Part shown: positions 61,392-64,000 of the stretch, one piece after another
Numbering within the stretch: the first letter of the stretch is position 1
How the letters are laid out: each line of letters begins with the position of its first letter
Assembly (NCBI RefSeq): GCF_037892605.1
Contig: NZ_JBBKTU010000001.1
Span: forward strand, 806,001-870,000
DNA length: 64,000 nt
Source of the DNA: Lacibacter sp. H407
Lineage (GTDB): Bacteria; Bacteroidota; Bacteroidia; Chitinophagales; Chitinophagaceae
Direction: 5' to 3'
Made by a program: the position numbers and the translations under genes
The notes under the pieces: generated by a model
Told to the model about the DNA's origin: nothing
What the model saw: the letters and a program-made list of their open reading frames with translations, nothing else
The model's database searches: none

Positions 61392-62786
61392 ATGAGTAAA
61401 ATCAAAACATCTTTTTTTTGTCAGAATTGCGGTTACGAATCTGCGAAGTGGTTAGGTAAATGTCCATCGTGTAATGAATGGAATACGTTTGCTGAAGAAC
61501 TTGTAACGAAAGAAAAAAACAATCCTCAAAAACAAAGCTGGAAGGAATCTGCTGGTAACGGCGAAATGAAAACCATTTCGTTGAGCGATGTAAAAAGCAG
61601 CGAAGAAAAAAGAATCGTTACACAGGATAGTGAATTGAATCGTGTGTTGGGTGGTGGTATTGTGCCGGGAAGTATTGTATTGATTGCAGGTGAACCGGGT
61701 ATTGGAAAGTCAACCTTGTTTTTACAAATCGGTTTGCATTTAAAAAATGTAACCACGTTGTATGTAAGTGGTGAAGAAAGTGAACAGCAAATTAAAATGC
61801 GGGCCGATCGTTTGCAGATGAGTAACGAAGATTTTTATCTACTCACCGAAACATCTACACAAACAATTTTCCAGGAAATAAAAAAACTAAAACCGCAACT
61901 CGTTATCATCGATTCGATCCAGACATTACAAACACCGTACATTGAAAGCGGACCGGGAAGCATTTCACAAATACGTGAAACAGCAGCAGAGTTGCAACGT
62001 TTTGCAAAAGAAACAAACACACCTGTTTTTCTGATTGGTCATATAACAAAAGACGGAACCATAGCAGGACCAAAAATCCTGGAACACATGGTGGACACGG
62101 TTTTGCAGTTCGAAGGCGATCGTCATTATGCATACAGAATTTTGCGAACCATGAAGAATCGTTTTGGTTCAACATCTGAATTAGGCATTTATGAAATGAG
62201 TGATACAGGTATGCGACCTGTACTAAATCCAAGTGAAATTCTGATCACACAAAAAGAAGATCAACTGAGTGGCATTGCCATTGCAGCTACCATGGAAGGT
62301 ATGCGTCCGTTGTTACTCGAAGTACAGGCATTGGTAACACAAAGTGTATACGGAACACCACAACGAACTGTTACAGGTTTTGATCTGCGACGTTTGCAAT
62401 TGTTATTAGCAGTGTTGGAAAAACGTGGTGGCTTCCATTTTGGAATGAAGGATGTATTTCTAAATATTGCTGGTGGAATAAAAGTTGAAGATCCATCCAT
62501 TGACCTCGCTGTACTTTGTGCGTTGTTATCGAGTTATGAAGATGTACCGCTCAATCCACATATTTGTTTTGCAGGCGAAGTAGGCTTAAGTGGAGAGATC
62601 CGTGCAGTGAACAGAATTGACCAACGCATTGCCGAAGCTGAAAAATTAGGCTTTGAAAAAATCATCATCAGTCGTTACAATCTTGGTCACAGAAAAGAAA
62701 CAGATAAGAAGATGATGCAGAAATACAATATTGAAATTATTACGATGGGGAAAGTAGAAGAACTGTATCAATATTTATTTCAATAA
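61392..62786 (+). CDS. radA: DNA repair protein RadA
   Basis: A 464-residue protein. N-terminal C4 zinc finger (FFCQNCGYESAKWLGKCPSC), Walker A VLIAGEPGIGKSTLFLQIG near residue 100, Walker B QLVIIDSIQT, the RadA-specific KNRFGST motif near 255, and a C-terminal Lon-like domain (LDLAVLCALLSS and FAGEVGLSGEIRAV regions). It drives branch migration of recombination intermediates as a RecA-like ring helicase. Length is normal. The ComF gene follows after about 120 bases. Confidence 0.95.
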   Translation: MSKIKTSFFCQNCGYESAKWLGKCPSCNEWNTFAEELVTKEKNNPQKQSWKESAGNGEMKTISLSDVKSSEEKRIVTQDSELNRVLGGGIVPGSIVLIAGEPGIGKSTLFLQIGLHLKNVTTLYVSGEESEQQIKMRADRLQMSNEDFYLLTETSTQTIFQEIKKLKPQLVIIDSIQTLQTPYIESGPGSISQIRETAAELQRFAKETNTPVFLIGHITKDGTIAGPKILEHMVDTVLQFEGDRHYAYRILRTMKNRFGSTSELGIYEMSDTGMRPVLNPSEILITQKEDQLSGIAIAATMEGMRPLLLEVQALVTQSVYGTPQRTVTGFDLRRLQLLLAVLEKRGGFHFGMKDVFLNIAGGIKVEDPSIDLAVLCALLSSYEDVPLNPHICFAGEVGLSGEIRAVNRIDQRIAEAEKLGFEKIIISRYNLGHRKETDKKMMQKYNIEIITMGKVEELYQYLFQ

Positions 62787-62909
62787 CACTGCAGAAAAAA
62801 CGTAACTACACTTGTTATTATAAGTAAGATGCTTGATGCATCATGTAATTGTATGGTTGATCAAAATGCAGCCATTGCATTTTTTATATTCGTTCCGTAT
62901 CTTACTTTT

Positions 62910-63614
62910 ATGATTAACACCCGCAAATTACTCAACGATTTTGCACATCTTTTTTACCCCCATACCTGTGCCGGATGCGGCAGCGATTTGCTGGAACAGG
63001 ACCAGTCCATCTGCCTCCATTGCTACAGTATTTTGCCCGAAACGGGCTTTTTTGGCCTTCCCGGCAACCCCATCGAAAAAATATTTTATGGGCGGTTACC
63101 TGTTAAAAAGGCAGCCACCGGATACTACTTTTCGAAAAGCTCGGTGCTCCAGCGGCTCACCCATCAGCTGAAATACAGCGGAAACCGGGAAGTTGGTCGC
63201 CAACTCGGCCGTTGGATGGGGCTGCAACTGCAAAACAGCGGTCGATTTACCGATGTTGAGGCACTGGTACCTTTGCCGCTTTTTCCCGAAAAGGAAAAAA
63301 AGCGGGGGTATAACCAGGCTACCTTATTATGTGAGGGCATTGCTGACATCTGCAACCTGCCCGTATTGAACGATGCCGTTCGCCGGAAACGCTACACCGA
63401 TACCCAAACAAAAAAGGGCAGAACCGAACGCTTGAAAAATGTAGAAGGTAGTTTTGAATTAGGCGATGCTCAACTGATGAAGCAGAAACATGTGTTGCTG
63501 GTAGATGATGTTATTACAACCGGCGCCACGCTGGAAGCTTGTGGCTTCGCCATCACGCAAGCTGAAAATACAGAACTCAGCATTGCCACACTTGCCTGGT
63601 CGAGTAACGAATAA
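62910..63614 (+). CDS. ComF family phosphoribosyltransferase-like protein
   Basis: About 234 residues from MINTRKLLNDFAHLFYP. The N-terminal zinc ribbon HTCAGCGSDLLEQDQSICLH CYS has C-x2-C pairs. LVPLPLFPEKEKKRGYNQAT and the PRPP-binding loop HVLLVDDVITTGATLEACG near 200 follow. ComF-type proteins help ssDNA uptake and priming in competent bacteria, with PRT fold but unclear catalysis. The in-frame extension to 62829 has no ribbon-like sequence, so the later ATG is used. Placed after radA, fitting a recombination/competence role. Confidence 0.9.
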   Translation: MINTRKLLNDFAHLFYPHTCAGCGSDLLEQDQSICLHCYSILPETGFFGLPGNPIEKIFYGRLPVKKAATGYYFSKSSVLQRLTHQLKYSGNREVGRQLGRWMGLQLQNSGRFTDVEALVPLPLFPEKEKKRGYNQATLLCEGIADICNLPVLNDAVRRKRYTDTQTKKGRTERLKNVEGSFELGDAQLMKQKHVLLVDDVITTGATLEACGFAITQAENTELSIATLAWSSNE

Positions 63615-63670
63615 AGTTTAACAGCTATAAAAACAAACGATTCCGATCTTCATTCCTATTTTTACAACTT

Positions 63671-64000
63671 GTGAGAACCTATTTACCCATACTGCTGATC
63701 CTTGCCCTTATGTTTGCTGGCTCCTGCCGCAAAGACAATTTACTTACCAGCAAAGAAGCCCGACTTTCAATTGATGCCGACAGTTTAAAATTTGACACGG
63801 TGTTTACCACAGCCGGATCGGTCACTCAATTCTTTCTGATTAAGAACGATAACAAACAAAAGATCAACATCAATAATCTGCAGCTGATGGGTGGCAGCAG
63901 TTCTGCCTTTAAAATAAATGTAGATGGAAGTCAGGGTACACAGTTCAACGGTATTGAAATAGCTGCCAACGACAGTATTTATGTTTTTGTTCGGGTAAAC
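63671..64000 (+). CDS. Putative lipoprotein, 3' part outside window
   Basis: A GTG at 63671 opens a frame with no stop to the window end (110 codons). The signal MRTYLPILLILALMFAGSC has a lipobox-like AGSC. The mature part (SIDADSLKFDTVFTTAGSVT, KINIDNL-like strands, FNGIEIAANDSIYVFVRVN) looks like an immunoglobulin-like or choice-of-anchor beta domain common in Bacteroidota surface lipoproteins. Family not identified. It follows ComF by 56 bases and may be cotranscribed. Confidence 0.65.
   Translation, partial: MRTYLPILLILALMFAGSCRKDNLLTSKEARLSIDADSLKFDTVFTTAGSVTQFFLIKNDNKQKININNLQLMGGSSSAFKINVDGSQGTQFNGIEIAANDSIYVFVRVN

Overview
The window looks like the chromosome of a member of the Bacteroidota, most likely Chitinophagaceae or a near relative. 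The evidence is a SusC/SusD pair, a UpxY-type NusG paralogue heading a polysaccharide operon, a fused isobutyryl-CoA mutase (IcmF), a GH63-like glucosidase, WG-repeat, DUF2490 and DUF5009 proteins, many N-terminal signal or lipobox sequences, few Shine-Dalgarno sites and a TAnnTTTG-type promoter. Placement below phylum is inference from gene content.

Region 1 (1-19.9 kb, all minus strand) is one long surface-polysaccharide operon. In transcription order it holds a leader with promoter and intrinsic terminator, a UpxY/NusG-like antiterminator, Wza-like exporter, Wzc-like kinase/co-polymerase, asparagine-synthase-like amidotransferase, GT4 glycosyltransferase, Gfo/Idh dehydrogenase, WlbB-like acyltransferase, Wzm permease, a BKACE-family enzyme, two PglD/NeuD-like acyltransferases around a VioA-like aminotransferase, Wzt ATPase, FdtA/FdtC/FdtB-like enzymes for a 3-acylamino-3,6-dideoxyhexose, and glycosyltransferases running off the left edge. 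The product is probably a polymer exported by an ABC transporter and rich in acylated 3- and 4-amino-deoxysugars.

Region 2 (20-31 kb) is mixed housekeeping: an HGSNAT-like membrane acyltransferase, a MurU-like nucleotidyltransferase next to an AmgK-like kinase fused to a RapZ C-terminal domain, a metallophosphoesterase, an M1 peptidase, an alpha/beta hydrolase, and an ECF sigma factor with a membrane partner.

Region 3 (31.2-39.0 kb, all minus strand) is the most unusual. A leader with a possible terminator/antiterminator switch and two small ORFs precedes 15 tightly packed tRNA genes, several with structural defects. Next come a YkuK/DUF458 RNase H-like protein, a BCS1-like AAA ATPase bracketed by two large inverted repeats, then a block where at least two tRNA genes are CIRCULARLY PERMUTED (T-arm and 3' acceptor strand, 3-4 nt linker, then 5' acceptor strand and D-arm). 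It ends with an SPFH/slipin protein, a DinB-fold protein and the RNA ligase RtcB. RtcB is the enzyme class that joins tRNA halves elsewhere, so this looks like an RNA-repair or tRNA-rejoining locus with its own tRNA substrates.

Region 4 (39-51 kb) has a Dabb protein, a radical SAM protein, a 2H phosphoesterase, a UmuD-like protein that has lost both catalytic residues next to an intact UmuC, an amidohydrolase, a DUF72 protein, a sulfatase, a GH63-like glucosidase and a lipoprotein amidase.

Region 5 (51-64 kb) has a WG-repeat protein, IcmF, a SusC/SusD pair, a zinc metallopeptidase, RadA, ComF and the start of a lipoprotein gene. No rRNA, CRISPR array, insertion sequence or prophage was seen.
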